Below are positions 44,636-56,049 of a DNA stretch of 64,000 bases, in pieces. The notes beneath the pieces were generated by a model that ran no database searches, was not told where the DNA came from, and was given only the letters and a program-made list of their open reading frames with translations. The stretch comes from Rehmannia glutinosa (lineage: Eukaryota > Streptophyta > Magnoliopsida > Lamiales > Orobanchaceae): contig CM071930.1 in NCBI GenBank assembly GCA_016081115.2, positions 7,173,419 through 7,237,418 of the forward strand, given 5' to 3'. Position 1 is the first letter of the stretch. Each line of letters starts with the position of its first letter. The position numbers were made by a program, and so were the translations under genes.

Positions 44636-46411
44636 GAAATGGAAATGTGATGATAAAAAGATGATGTGATACGAAAAAAATAAAATAATAATTGAATATG
44701 ATTGGTAGTTAAAAATATATGTTTGAGTAAATAGTGAAATTAATTGAAAAATGTGTAATAATGATTTAGTTTTTTTTTTAAAAAAAATAGGTAGACGTGA
44801 TTGCTGTTAAAAAAGTTAGAAAAAGTGAGAGTGAATGAATAGTGTATTTTTTCAACAAAAAAAAAAAAATTCATTTACATTTCTTTATAAAAAATTTCCA
44901 CTAGCAAAATATTTCCTAAAAATTCTTATATCAAATTATATCAAAATAGAAGGAGAAGTAACTGCAGTCAATTACTGTTCAAACCTCATGTTTCATATTT
45001 CTAATTTTAATTTATGTTTTAATTTTTAAAAATATAATACGTATTTATGAGATAAGTATACACTGTTGATTTTTTTCTTTTTTATGAATATGTATCAAAA
45101 TCCATATAATGAAATACAAGTGGAATAAAACAAGTAGAACAACAAATTCAAAGCTGAAATGGATTGGGTTGGTCTCACTAAGCCAGCTCTCTGCAGTGAT
45201 AAATGATAATTTTGGTAGTTCACTAATCTAATATTGTTGTGATTAATGTACGTTATATTATAATATATTTGTTTCAACCAAAATATGTTTTAAACTAATT
45301 TATGTGACTAGCATGCATATATTTATATAAAATACAAGCGAAAAAAATTGAAACAAATGATTAGAGCATAAAAGAGATTAATAAGTTTGTGCAATGAAAT
45401 AACCTAGTAATACCCTTTTTGGTTCTAAAATTATTACTATTACAACAAGAAAAGGATTAGCAATGAATAATTATATTATGGCAAAATTTGTGCTGGGCCA
45501 TACGAGAAGATATTCTCTTACATTATTAAGGTTGGATGGAGTAGTACTTTTGTTAGAGGAATTAATTACATGATCTATGGGATTTTCTATCAATTTAAAT
45601 AATATAAATGGATATATATACTATAAACCTAACTAATTAACTAATCTATAGGATTTGTTGTCAACTTAAATTAATTACAATTCCTAAAAAGAAAAACTAG
45701 TTAGATAATTACATAAATACACAATTATTTAATTAATTCCTTCAAAATCCGGAAAAGCAAGTATCTGAAATGAGGGCCGAGGGCCCGAGGGGTATCAAAT
45801 AATTGATAAACTACTTGTGGTAAATGTTAAAAAAGGGAAGCTTCTTATCACACGAGCATAAATGGGAAAAAAATAAGGTTATTTTGGTCATTTTATTTTT
45901 TAATCTTAAAATAAATAAATAAATAGAAAAATGGGATAAAAAAAGTCTTCAATTATATTGCATTCCTCTTTCCAATTTTGATTTGTGAATCTTGAAAAAT
46001 ATGAATCTTGGTCATTTTCTCCCTTTTCTTAACACTTTGTACATTTTTTTAAGCTCCGCCATAAACTTTAACTTGATTTTTTGTATTATTTTATTGTATC
46101 TATATTTGTCCTTTTTGGTATATTGTAATTGTATTTTGTTATTTATTTATGAATATTAAGATGTGATTGCATTAATACAACGACTAAATCAAAATTTCTA
46201 CTTATTTAAATTTGACATATTCTTTTTCATTTTTATATGTGGTAATGGAAAAATTATCCACTTATGTTTGTAAAAATGACAAATAGTCATATTTTTCGAA
46301 AATATGTTTTTTTTTAGCCATTTTGATATGGTCATGACCTTCTTGTGGTTTTTGATGAGGTACTTGATTATATTTCAAAAAATTGATGCAGTATATTTTT
46401 CGGTATTGAAT
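44636..46411. other. Intergenic DNA, no gene seen
   Basis: AT-rich, with poly(A)/poly(T) runs. Short frames such as 44835-45029 are low-complexity. No transposon ends were recognised. Confidence 0.45.
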
Positions 46412-46583
46412 CAAGGACCGGCCCTAGAAATGAAAAAAGATAAAGTGGAATTTGAACTCAAAAATGGCTAAAAAACATGGTTAAAATTATTTTTATTATG
46501 GAGAAGTGGAAAAAAATCTGATAGACTATTCTTATATTAATATTAGTTGGGCCCCCTACCCAAAATTTCTGGCTTCGTCACTG
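46412..46583. mobile_element. Possible hAT-type MITE or fragment
   Basis: Left end CAAGGACCGGCCCTAGAAAT resembles the reverse complement of the right end, CAGTGACGAAGCCAGAAATT. A GGGCCCCC run lies inside. I could not find a target duplication, so this is tentative. Confidence 0.35.
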
Positions 46584-46968
46584 CACACGAGCCTAGCCAT
46601 TTCGACCCCCACGCGATGCCCGCGCGGCGCTCTAGACCACACATGGCCAACCTATCCCTCGAGACAACCACTGGTTTTTCCCTGCCTTGGACTCATCAGG
46701 AATGAGGCTCCAGCATCCTACCAGTTTGGGTAGGGATGACCAATTCACTTCTTCATCGTCAAGCCTAAGACTAGCGACAAACTCCCCGAACTCAACCGGG
46801 TAGACGTGCCGAACGTTTGAAGGATCATACACACATATCCACAAACCAGACGGCGACTGAAACCACACATACAATCATTCTCAACACAATCCACCAATAG
46901 TCATAACGAAAGACACTCCAATGTCACGGGGTGTGACATTCTGCTGTCTTTGTGTGTGTAGATTCGTG
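46584..46968. other. Intergenic, relatively GC-rich stretch
   Basis: Base composition is higher in GC than around it. A minus-strand frame at 46632-46874 (80 codons) has no recognised domain. It could be an exon fragment of a lost gene. Confidence 0.3.
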
Positions 46969-47415
46969 TAGGGATGACAATTTTGACCCGACCCGTGGGT
47001 ACCCGCCCTGGCCCGCCCCGTTTGGGTCGCCCCGTCCCGTGACCCGGGACGAGACAGGGCGGGTTTGGGTCTCACTTTCGCCCCACGGGTACCCGCCCCG
47101 CCTAGAATTTTTAGTTTAAAAATATATTTTAATATACATTTTGCATATATAATATATATTATAATATAATTTTTATGTATTCTTATATTATATTTAATAT
47201 TTATAATTTGATAATAGTAAATTTTGTAAATAATATTTTATAAATATATATTTTTTTCAATTTATTTTCATTTTTTAATTTATTTTAATTTAAAACGGGG
47301 CAGAATCGGTCGCCCTGCCCCGCGACCCGTGGCGGGTCGACCCGCCCCCACCCCGTTCTAGGCACGGGGCGGGTCTGGGTACTGGCCGCCCCGCCTTGCT
47401 CCATTGCCATCCCTA
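46969..47415. mobile_element. hAT-type MITE, 447 bp
   Basis: Ends TAGGGATGACAAT and ATTGCCATCCCTA. Flanks GATTCGTG (46961-46968) and GATTGGTG (47416-47423) match at seven of eight bases. Subterminal blocks are rich in GGGGCGGG/CCCGCCCC with an AT-rich centre, as in other hAT MITEs. Confidence 0.8.
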
Positions 47416-47423
47416 GATTGGTG

Positions 47424-48094
47424 CTAGTGCATAGTTACTTTAATTTTGACTTTTGATTAGATATGATAAGTTTTTGAAATGTCCAAAATACCCCTAAAAG
47501 AACTTTAAGAAAAAAGTAATAGGGGGCAAAAGTAACAGATCAAATCTAGTTGTAAGGTAGCCAAGGATGAATTATACAATAAGGACTAGTTTGTGCTTCA
47601 TGACTGAGCTGGAAAAAAATCCTTATTATATGTTATCAGTGTGTTTAGGAAGAATGATTTGAGGGTGTAGGATAAGGATCAAACCAAGAATTAATGTCCA
47701 ATTTATTTGAAACTGCATCACACCCCCTGAGGTGTTATTAGTTTGTACCATCTTTTTCGGCCTTTTGAGATTGACTCAAGTGCCCTTAAAAAGTAAAACA
47801 AATTGGTCGATTTTGGTAAATAAAAACAAGAGCAACTTAGTCATTTGCATTTAAATTACTTGTAATCAATGACAATCCAAGATTATTTATTATAATAAAT
47901 GACACACATAATATATATCCCTAAATAAAAGTTAACATTATACTAAAATAATCCCAACAGTATTATCCTCAACAATCCATAATTGCTTATTATTTCCCAT
48001 AGTTTTCCATCAATTTACCCAAACAAGTCCTAATGAAGGTGAGCCTAGATAACTATCCCAATGTTTTTGTGCGATAAATTGAAGGAAAACCATC
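47424..48094. other. Intergenic DNA, no gene seen
   Basis: AT-rich non-coding sequence between two MITEs. Confidence 0.45.
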
Positions 48095-48989
48095 CAGGGG
48101 CGGCCCTGGGGCGGTGCCGCCGCACAAGGCCCCCCACCGGCAAGGGCCCCTAGAGTTTTGTATGTGTATTTTGTTTATATGTAATAGAGGTTGGAGTAAC
48201 TATTCAAACGTTTTATTGTTCAAATGGTTGGGGCCTATTCTTTCTTTCTTTCTATTTGGAAAGGTCCTGAGATCGATTCTGCACCAAAGCCAAGATTGTG
48301 ATTTTTTTTCTTTTCTATTTAATTGTTTTTCTTTTTCTTTTTGCTGACTTCTTTTCTTTTTCTTTTTGCAAAATCAAAAAATAGAATTGAAGAATTCTTT
48401 TTGAAAATAACAAAAAAATAATTCAATAATTTAAAGAGTCGCCCATTTTTACGCCCTCATTTATTCATGTTAGTCATTCCTATAATTAATAACAGAGCCA
48501 CCCCGCCCCACCTTCACCCCTCAAACTATAAGAAAAAAGTCCAACCTCCTTAAAATATTTATTAGCAATAATTTTATTTTTGTTTTTGCCTCCATTGATT
48601 AGAGGTGGCAAATCGTGTTATCGTGTCGTGTTCGTGTCACACTATCGTGTTTTCGTGTTATCTATTTTTTGTGAACTTAAATATAACAATAGTTGCAATT
48701 TTAAATTAATTTTTAATTTTGTGTTCGTGTCGTGTTATCGTGTCTTTTGTCTCTGTAATCATGTTTGTAATCGTGTCGTATCGTGTCGTGCTATCATGTC
48801 GTGTCACTCATTGCTAGCCCTACCATTGATATTGGTAACATGTTTATTTATATTTATTTTGAATGTTAAATGCATAAAACTAATTACATTTATAACATTG
48901 TTTATGTTATTTTTAATTTTATTTAATGTAAACCCGAGGGCCCTTTTTTTTCTTTTGCTTCAGGCCCCTTACACCTAGGACTGGCCCTG
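48095..48989. mobile_element. Non-autonomous hAT element, 0.9 kb, with a nested MITE
   Basis: Ends CAGGGGCGGCCCTGGG and, reverse-complemented, CAGGGCCAGTCCTAGG. Flanks AAACCATC and TTACCATA share the central ACCAT. No transposase. A perfect second MITE lies inside at 48600-48822, so the host element is older. Confidence 0.6.
48600..48822. mobile_element. hAT-type MITE, 223 bp, target duplication CCATTGAT
   Basis: Ends TAGAGGTGGCAA and TTGCTAGCCCTA form diverged inverted repeats. CCATTGAT flanks it perfectly at 48592-48599 and 48823-48830. Inside, CGTGTCGTGTTCGTGT-type short repeats fill both halves, probably subterminal binding sites. Confidence 0.85.
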
Positions 48990-49790
48990 TTACCATATAA
49001 TCATGGGCTTAAGTCCATGATGCCAAAGGATGGATACATTGTGATGAAATTGTTTTCCTCATGTTTTCCTGAATCCCAAAGAGGCCTCAGGGATTAAATA
49101 AATTCATGAAAGGTCAATTTGCTGCCTCTTTAACAAATTTTCACAACATTCATTTATCTTGAAGACAGATAGTGATGTTAGATGGGAGGTATGCAAATAG
49201 GTTAAATTTGAGGGGACAGAGTTGGTGAGGTTTTAATTTAGGATTATACAGCAATTTTTTCGTGAAGGCTTGTGAAATGTCACGCTCCAAAATTAATGTC
49301 TATTTATTATTCATATAAGTGCTGCCCACTTGTTTCCAATGTGTGCAAGAAGACTAAATTCAAAATTTTGACTGAAAAAATAATTTCCAAGTTAATAAAG
49401 TTGAAAACATTACTTGGCCTTGTTTGTTTATGTTTCCAAGCTCTCATTTCTAATTTCCAACTATTCACAGAAATGGAATTATGGTTATTTATAAATTTTT
49501 CAATAGAAATCATCATTTCCACTTTCCATTTTTCACATAAAACAATATCTCAAACCTATAATTTCATTTATCAACCCTATACACTACCTATATCACCCAT
49601 CAATCACTATTCTCATTTTTTTATATCCAAATATATATGTGGGACCCTTCATTATTAATTTTATTTTACTTAAAATATTACTATATATATCTGATGGGAC
49701 CCACTAGCCTACAATCTTACAAATATAATATTATATATTCAATTAAAATATTCAACCACCATCAACTTTTCAAATTATTATATACATAAA
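48990..49790. other. Intergenic DNA, no gene seen
   Basis: AT-rich. Frames at 49272-49658 show no domain and a biased composition. Confidence 0.45.
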
Positions 49791-50329
49791 GGGTGGCGCT
49801 ATTGGCACCCCCAAATTTGATGAGTACACCCACCTTATAAGTTCACCCACCCCCACTTTTTCAAATATGACCCAATTGATGAGTTCACCCCCCATTTTTT
49901 CCAATTTTACCCTTAGTCTTATTTTCCCCCAAAATACACCCTCCAACCTCTCACCTCCCCCACTTTCTCAATTTGAAACAAAAATACACCCACCCTCGCA
50001 AACTATTCTATTCCTAATCGACGGCAATGGTGAATAAAATCCAAACATACCTAGGAGAATAAGGATGGTTCTTCCCGATTGATGATGACGACTTCGTCGA
50101 TGGTGCACCACCATCCACAACAAAGCCGAGACAGACACCGCACGACACGCGCACCGCAATGCTCGAAGAAAATGACGAGGTATTGTTATAACTCAACTTT
50201 TCCTTAAAATAACTTACATTTTTGTAGTTTGAGTGTCTTTATGTAGTTGTATGGGTATGAGTTTGAGATGGGTATAGTTATGGCGCCATTTGATCCGTAA
50301 AATTTGAAATATGGAACTTTAAAGAAGAC

Positions 50330-50585
50330 GAAATGGCACGGTCGATGAAGCCACAGGTGGCACGATCGATTGCACGATCGTGCCACTTAAGCACGATGGC
50401 TTAGTCATCGAACGTGCCACCATCATGCCAGGCACAATGGCTTATTCATCGATCGTGCCACCATCGTGCCTTGTTGGCACGATGTCTTATTCATCGATCG
50501 TGCCACCATCGTGCCTTGTTGGCACGATGGCTTTACTCTTGGCACGGTCGATGAATAAGCCATCGTGCCATAGTAGCTGCCAATT
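50330..50585. repeat. Array of palindromic GGCACGAT/ATCGTGCC motifs
   Basis: Within 250 bases the motif GGCACGATGGCTTATTCATC and its complement GATGAATAAGCCATCGTGCC recur, with GCACGATCGTGCC palindromes. It lies in an intron of the DUF1985 gene. It could fold into hairpins as RNA or DNA. Confidence 0.85.
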
Positions 50586-51176
50586 TTTTTAGAGTTCTCT
50601 ATGTGATTTCTTGATAGTGGTTGATTGCTAATTTTGATTTTTACTATTTTTCACAGTGGGCTTGGAAGAGGCGAACTTTATGGCAATAAAGCCGAAGATC
50701 AATTTGTATAGCAGGTTGTCGATTCTTGACGACTTAGAACTCGAGTTGCATGATTGCGGGGATTTTGTGTATGAAGAGTTTTGGAAGTCCTGTTTTGGTT
50801 TTGTATTGCGGATGGACAACCGTGCGGTTAGTTGTAATGCCGCCCTTCATGCCGTTATTGCGAAGGAGGTTGTTAAGAAAGGTGCAAGGGACGAATTTTG
50901 GTTTCGGATTGGAAACCATTTGATTCGGTTCTCCAAATATGAGTACACTTTAATTACTGGGCTATCCTTTGCCCCACCACATTTAATCCGAACACCAACC
51001 ACGTGCCGCCTCCCAATGGGTTGTATGATAGACACTACCGTGGTGTTAAGGTGTCGATGGAGGATCTACTCTTGCATTTTGCGGCGGTGCATTCCGTGAT
51101 GATCCTTCCGATGAGTTGAAGGTGGCGAAGTTGTTTGTTGCACATTATTTGCTATTCGCATGGGATCCAAGGTCCA

Positions 51177-52725
51177 TGTTAGGAATTTTATTGTTTAGAT
51201 TTTGATGAATGCCATGTAAAACTTAGAATAGAAAGTTGGCACCCCAATTCTTGTTGTAAAATGCATTGTAATAAATAGAGTGGCCAAAGGTCGAGTTAAA
51301 TCACCTACGCCCTAACATGCAAGAAGACAATCAAGACTTGAAGGAAGACTCAGTGAGAGACAGTGAGTATGGCAAAGAAAGAGTAGACGGGAACTCTACT
51401 ATAGAAGCGGTGAGATCTGGTGAGTGGAGCATCACCAAGTCAACTCAAGAAAAGCCAAGTCTCGAGTTGAAGTGACGGAGAAGAGTCATCCATGATTGGA
51501 AGTCGACTCTAAGTCACCTGGGGAAAGCAAGGAAATGCGGTCAAGTCGAGATAATCGTAAAAGAACCGTTGCCTGTAAATCAAGAGAATTACTTAAACAA
51601 GTAATATCTCCATACCACTTTTCTCGGAGTGCTCAAACCCGGAAGCGTGCAAAAGGAATGAACAATGGGAAGCACTACACCGTGTCGAACTCGAAAAGGT
51701 GAAAGAACAATTCATACGAGGAAATGGCAATTCCAAGAAGCGCAACAAGACAAGCCAACGATCAAAGTGACTTTCAAGAATAAGCTTATCTCTTCAACGG
51801 GCAAATTTTTGAAAGTTCACTATAAAAATTTGAGGAGTTTGTTTGAAAAAAAAAAAAGAAGACACACACTTGAGATATACAAGCATATTAGAAAACTGAA
51901 ACATTCTCAATCCTCAAGCCTACATTACGAAGAACATCAATCCAACACTCTTTGTGAAGGAAAGATAACTTCAATCGGTTGAAGAGGAAAATATGAAAAC
52001 AAAGGGTCTACATTCCGGGAAGGATTGTAGGAAGGTTCAAGGTTGAGCAAGTCTTAAGCTTTTGGAGGGCTTCGTGATCAAATCCAAAGAGCTTGAGCAA
52101 GTGAGTTGTAGTAGCAAGACAAATTGCCCAATGAAGAAGGCCGAGTCGCACGAGAAGCCGGTGAGTGATCAAGGCGTCTCCAGATCGAGTCCCAAAGGAT
52201 CAAGTCATTTGTGTGATCAAGACTTGTATCCTGACTGCATTACCACTTTGTAAACCGATCATTACCTAGTGGATTCCTCCAGGAGTTGGAGAAGAGAGGA
52301 GTAGAAGAATTACCCCATCTTCGAACCTCTATAAAAATTTCATTGTGTCATTTATATTTCAGCACTTTAATTCTTGCATTTTTAACTGCTTATATTTGCT
52401 GATAAATTTGCTATCCACTTAATAACTTATAAGTACTAAACCAAGCACTAAACTCTTGCTTAATCAAACTTAAGGGTGTTAAGTCTTCCGCTGAAAATAA
52501 AATCACAGTCGAGTTAATTTAGAGTCAACAGTTGAGTTATTCCATCAACAACTCAGTTGAGTCTGTTGAGAGATTAACTCTACTGAGTGACTAAATTGAC
52601 TGTCCATCAAGGACACAGCTGTGTAGTATCAACTCTGTAGATTTAAAAAGGACTAAATCGAAAATTTGGTAAGGTTTATTCAACCCCCCTTCTAAACCTT
52701 ACACTTACACCCCTTGGGACCTACA
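51177..52725 (+). mobile_element. Solo LTR, 1.55 kb, target duplication GTCCA
   Basis: Starts TGTTAGGAATTTTATTG and ends CTTGGGACCTACA, flanked by GTCCA at 51172-51176 and 52726-52730. The coding frame of DUF1985 continues on both sides. The end resembles Sirevirus copia LTRs; inside at 52520-52600 are CAACTCAGTTGAG-like palindromes. No internal region remains. Confidence 0.85.
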
Positions 52726-52928
52726 GTCCACAGTCATTGAGGATTCGTGGTGGACTTTGGTTGATGACGTTGATCAGTGGGAGTCTTTCTGCTGGGGGAA
52801 ATACTCGTTCCAGATTTTATGCCACTACCTTTCACTGTTACCCACCGAGCCCAAGAGTACTTTCCGTATTTACGGATTTGTTTGAGCTTTCTTGGTAAGT
52901 GATATTAATGTAATTTACATCTTATAAT

Positions 52929-53671
52929 TTACATCTTATAACAAATATGTCTTTTACTCGTCTCGCAACGTCTATGATGATAGAAATATCCATGCTCCTT
53001 CAATTTATGCATAAGTTGTTGCATTTGAGATCGACCATCACGTTCGACAACTCTATTCTTCATACGGGCATTGTAGATAGTCCGTATGGTGGACTTATTA
53101 TCTTGAAACTTATTTTGTAGGCCAAACAAAATGTCCTTCGGTCGAGTATTGCCATGTGATATATCCAACACATATTCTTCCTCACTTCTTGATAATCGAC
53201 CGGCATAAGAGTGACCCTCCAAATATTGTGCAATTGGATGATTATGCACACCATATTCAACATTTAGTGACCATTCTCCTTCAATTGTTACTTGCCGACC
53301 CCTCAAACGAAATGGGCAACCACATTTCTTAGTTCCAGATTCTCTCTTAGAGACTTTTTTTTCAAATTTCTTAGCATCATTTTGTTCGACATCTCTAGTC
53401 TTTTTTGAATCACGGTAATGCCCACTACGTTCACAAGACAAAAATATCCGAGGTCTTTTCTTTCCTTGACCACTGTCCGACCTACTTATTACAATTACCA
53501 TGCCGTGCTCATGTCCTCTCTCACGCACCCAATCAAATAATTTATCCCGAGAAACAAATAACTCATATGTCGTGAATACGTGTGTGTAATCGGTAACAAA
53601 CCAAGCTCTTCAACATTCTCATCATTCTTGGGAGGACAAACAACACTATTTTCCGTAGGCAACGAGGCCAT
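52929..53671 (-). pseudogene. MULE (Jittery/FAR1-like) transposase, N-terminal half only
   Basis: From ATG at 53671 a short first frame leads, after a one- or two-base slip near 53580, into the frame 53528-52929. It has the N-terminal zinc-binding domain (RIFLSCERSGHYR, then CGCPFRLRGR and VHNHPI), and a basic, helical KSTIRTIYNARMKNR segment. It breaks off at CETSKR, just where the DDE core should begin. Without catalytic residues it could at most bind DNA. Confidence 0.75.
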
Positions 53672-53704
53672 ACCCTATTAAAACAAAATCAACAAGACCA
53701 AAAA

Positions 53705-53880
53705 ACAAACTGTCAAAATGGCACGATCATGACCATGATTGTTCCACCTTTGATCGTGTCACATGGCAATATGGCGCGATATGGCACGATCATTGAACAT
53801 GTGATCGTGCCATATTGCCATGTGGCACGATCGGCGTGATGATCGTGCCATCTTTGTTGATCGTGCCAATCGGCGGAAAA
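53705..53880. repeat. Second palindromic GGCACGAT/ATCGTGCC array
   Basis: TGGCACGATCATTGAACATG, GATCGTGCCATATTGCCATG and GGCACGATCGGCG repeat here, sharing the core of the array at 50330-50585. It lies upstream of the transposase fragment, so the two arrays flank the coding part of the element. It stops where copia gag-like sequence begins. Confidence 0.8.
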
Positions 53881-53884
53881 CAAT

Positions 53885-55500
53885 GGTGCGGTGAGAAATA
53901 TCGAACGGTAAAAGTGGATAAACCAAGAACTGAGTGGACAAATGATGATAGAAAACGATATAACCTGGACAATGTAGCCAAGGACATCCTTTACAAAACC
54001 TTGGACAAAGCCATGTTCAATAAAGTCAAATCATGCAAAACGGCTAAAGAAATGCAGGACAAGTCGACATTGATTTGTGAAGGCTCGAAGCAAATCAAAG
54101 AAAACAAACTATCGGTGGTCATGAGAAATTTGAGAACTTCAAAATGATCTCGGGAGAGAACCTGGATCAACTAGATGCTCGGTTCTCACGAAATCACAAA
54201 TGAGTTATGCACTTGGAAAGGAATATACACAGAAGGAAATGTGTATGAAAATCCTAAAAAGTCTTCGGTGAATGGGAAATGAAGGTCATGGCTTTCGAGA
54301 CATTCCATGGACCTATCAAAGACATCCAACCATGAGTTATTCTCGGACCTCAAAGCCTACGAGTTTGGCCGAGAAGAAAAGACGAGGAAGAGACAATTTG
54401 TACCCAAAACGTTTGCTCTAATTGCTAAAGATGGAAAGAGAGTCGAGGTCAAAGAGGTCATTGACCCGGAAGAAATAGCCCGATGGTTAAGAGGTTCAAC
54501 AAGTTCTTCAATAAGAACTACAAGAGAGGAAAGGGTTAATCTTCGAGAAGACACTCGACTCCTCCAAATCAAGGGAAGATAGGCCAACCAAGAGAACATA
54601 TCATCAAAAAGTTGAGTATCAAAGTGACAATCCAAGAATGGAAAGAGTCGATCAAAAGGTTGAATATACATCTTTGGCGTAGACAACCAGGTCACTATGC
54701 CATTGATATCCGTATCTGTAGTCAACAAATACGAGGGGATGAAGAAGAAAGAAAGGTCTTCAAAGAAAGAAGACAAGAAAGGAAAAAGGCAATGATGGTG
54801 CAGAGATCGGCTTTAAGCTTGACCAAGTCAAGAGAGCAGTGATTCGATTGAGCGATGAAGTGACTACTCAAGTGACTCGAGGAAGAAGCTCGATCGCTTG
54901 ATGGACAAAGAACAAGATCAACCCGACCAAGAAGATGAGGTACAATCTAACTCAACAAACTCCAGACACTAGTGATAGCGATCGTGACACACACACTTCA
55001 TCACCCACTGATCTTTATGATTCATTAGGCAAAATGATGAAAGATTTTGAACACATTAAATCCTCACACACACTATTGAATGAGGAAAACGACCTACTCA
55101 AAAACCAAAACTCAAAGCCGACTAAGGAGCCGAGTACTCTAAGTCAAATAGCGATGAGAATGAAAGTTTAAAAAGGAAAATGCTAAATTAATAGCAGAAA
55201 TTGCTTTGCTATAGAAAAGAGGAGAATGACCTCAAGAATGTTATTGCTTCATTCACTAAGGCATCTAAATCATTGGATGATCTTATTATGAGTCAAAGAG
55301 AATGTGGACAAGACAGGGCTTAGGATTTAATTCCTCGTGCTATGTCAAACCTCAAAAGCAATTTTGGAAAAGGGATCTTCAAGTCATGAAGAGTCCGAAA
55401 AATCGAAAACTCTAAATGTTGCACACACATTCACTCCAAAGCACAATAACAAGCAAAGCGGCCTTGGTTACAAAGGAAAAGGAAAACGGCCGGTTGAGTG
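53885..55500 (+). pseudogene. Copia gag, decayed
   Basis: 53885-54150 reads like Sirevirus gag (SCKTAKEMQD and LICEGSKQIKENKLSVVMR). Then pieces in changing frames to about 54600. A former zinc knuckle near 54650-54710 keeps RQPGHYAID but has lost its first Cys residues. 54935-55171 is a coiled-coil tail (SLGKMMKDFEHIKSSHTLLN). At least five frame changes. Confidence 0.7.
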
Positions 55501-56049
55501 TCTTTGAAAGGACGGTGAGAAGAGATTTAGGAGTCCTCAAAGCAAACTCCTACGAAAAATACTCGTAAAAAGGAAGCGAGCTACCAAAAATCCCGAAGAA
55601 AATCCATAAAAGAAATACATATGATGGGAATGGTAGAAAATATCCAAGCCAAGCCGATTGGAATAATGTGAACTATCAAAGATAGACTTATGGAATATAA
55701 GCCCAAATGGCAAAGGCCAAGAACTCGGCAAAGGCCATTCCAAAAGCATAAGAGCTTTCATCGACACACATATGCACCTAGGCACTACATTCAAAGACAC
55801 CACAATTACCCAAGGAAGGCAATTGCTAAAACACATATGCAGGCATACGAGACAAAAGAGCAATTTGTATGAACCTAGAATTCCCAAGCAATTTGCCAGG
55901 ATTAATTATGATTATGGCGCGATAGATGGCAACCCCTTAGAGTCAAATCATTTGGCTATAGGTTGGTTGGATCATCTTACAATTCTAACCCCTCGGGACC
56001 AGGACAAGTATGGGTACCTAAAACTTAATTTCCTTGATTGTAGGTTCAA

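Larger units (their letters stand above)
50077..52895 (+). pseudogene. DUF1985 gene of the second MULE, interrupted by a solo LTR
   Basis: A first exon (about 50077-50179, acidic FPIDDDDFVDGAPPST) ends at a GTATTG donor. The next starts after the TTTTCACAG acceptor at 50656. It encodes DUF1985: FWKSCFGFVLRMDNRAV and IRFSKYEYTLITGL match the gene at 19476 in layout. Frames change near 50985 and 51085. The exon is cut at 51176 by a 1.55-kb solo LTR and resumes at 52726 (VIEDSWWTLVDDVDQWESF). It ends near 52895 at a TTGGTAAGT donor. The protease exons are absent. Confidence 0.75.
49791..53880. mobile_element. Second MULE derivative carrying a DUF1985 gene, right end not seen
   Basis: GGGTGGCGCTATTGGCACCC at 49791 resembles the terminal repeat of plant MULEs. 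It contains a plus-strand DUF1985 gene, a convergent minus-strand fragment of a MULE/FAR1-type transposase, and two palindromic arrays. The Ulp1 catalytic domain and the transposase DDE core are both missing from the middle, so it is a deletion derivative. No matching right inverted repeat appears before the copia sequence that starts near 53885. Confidence 0.6.

Noticed and set aside
46632..46874. 80-codon minus-strand frame as a small gene
   Set aside because: No start context, splice signal or recognised motif; the GC-rich composition alone leaves it open. Kept only as a note on the region.
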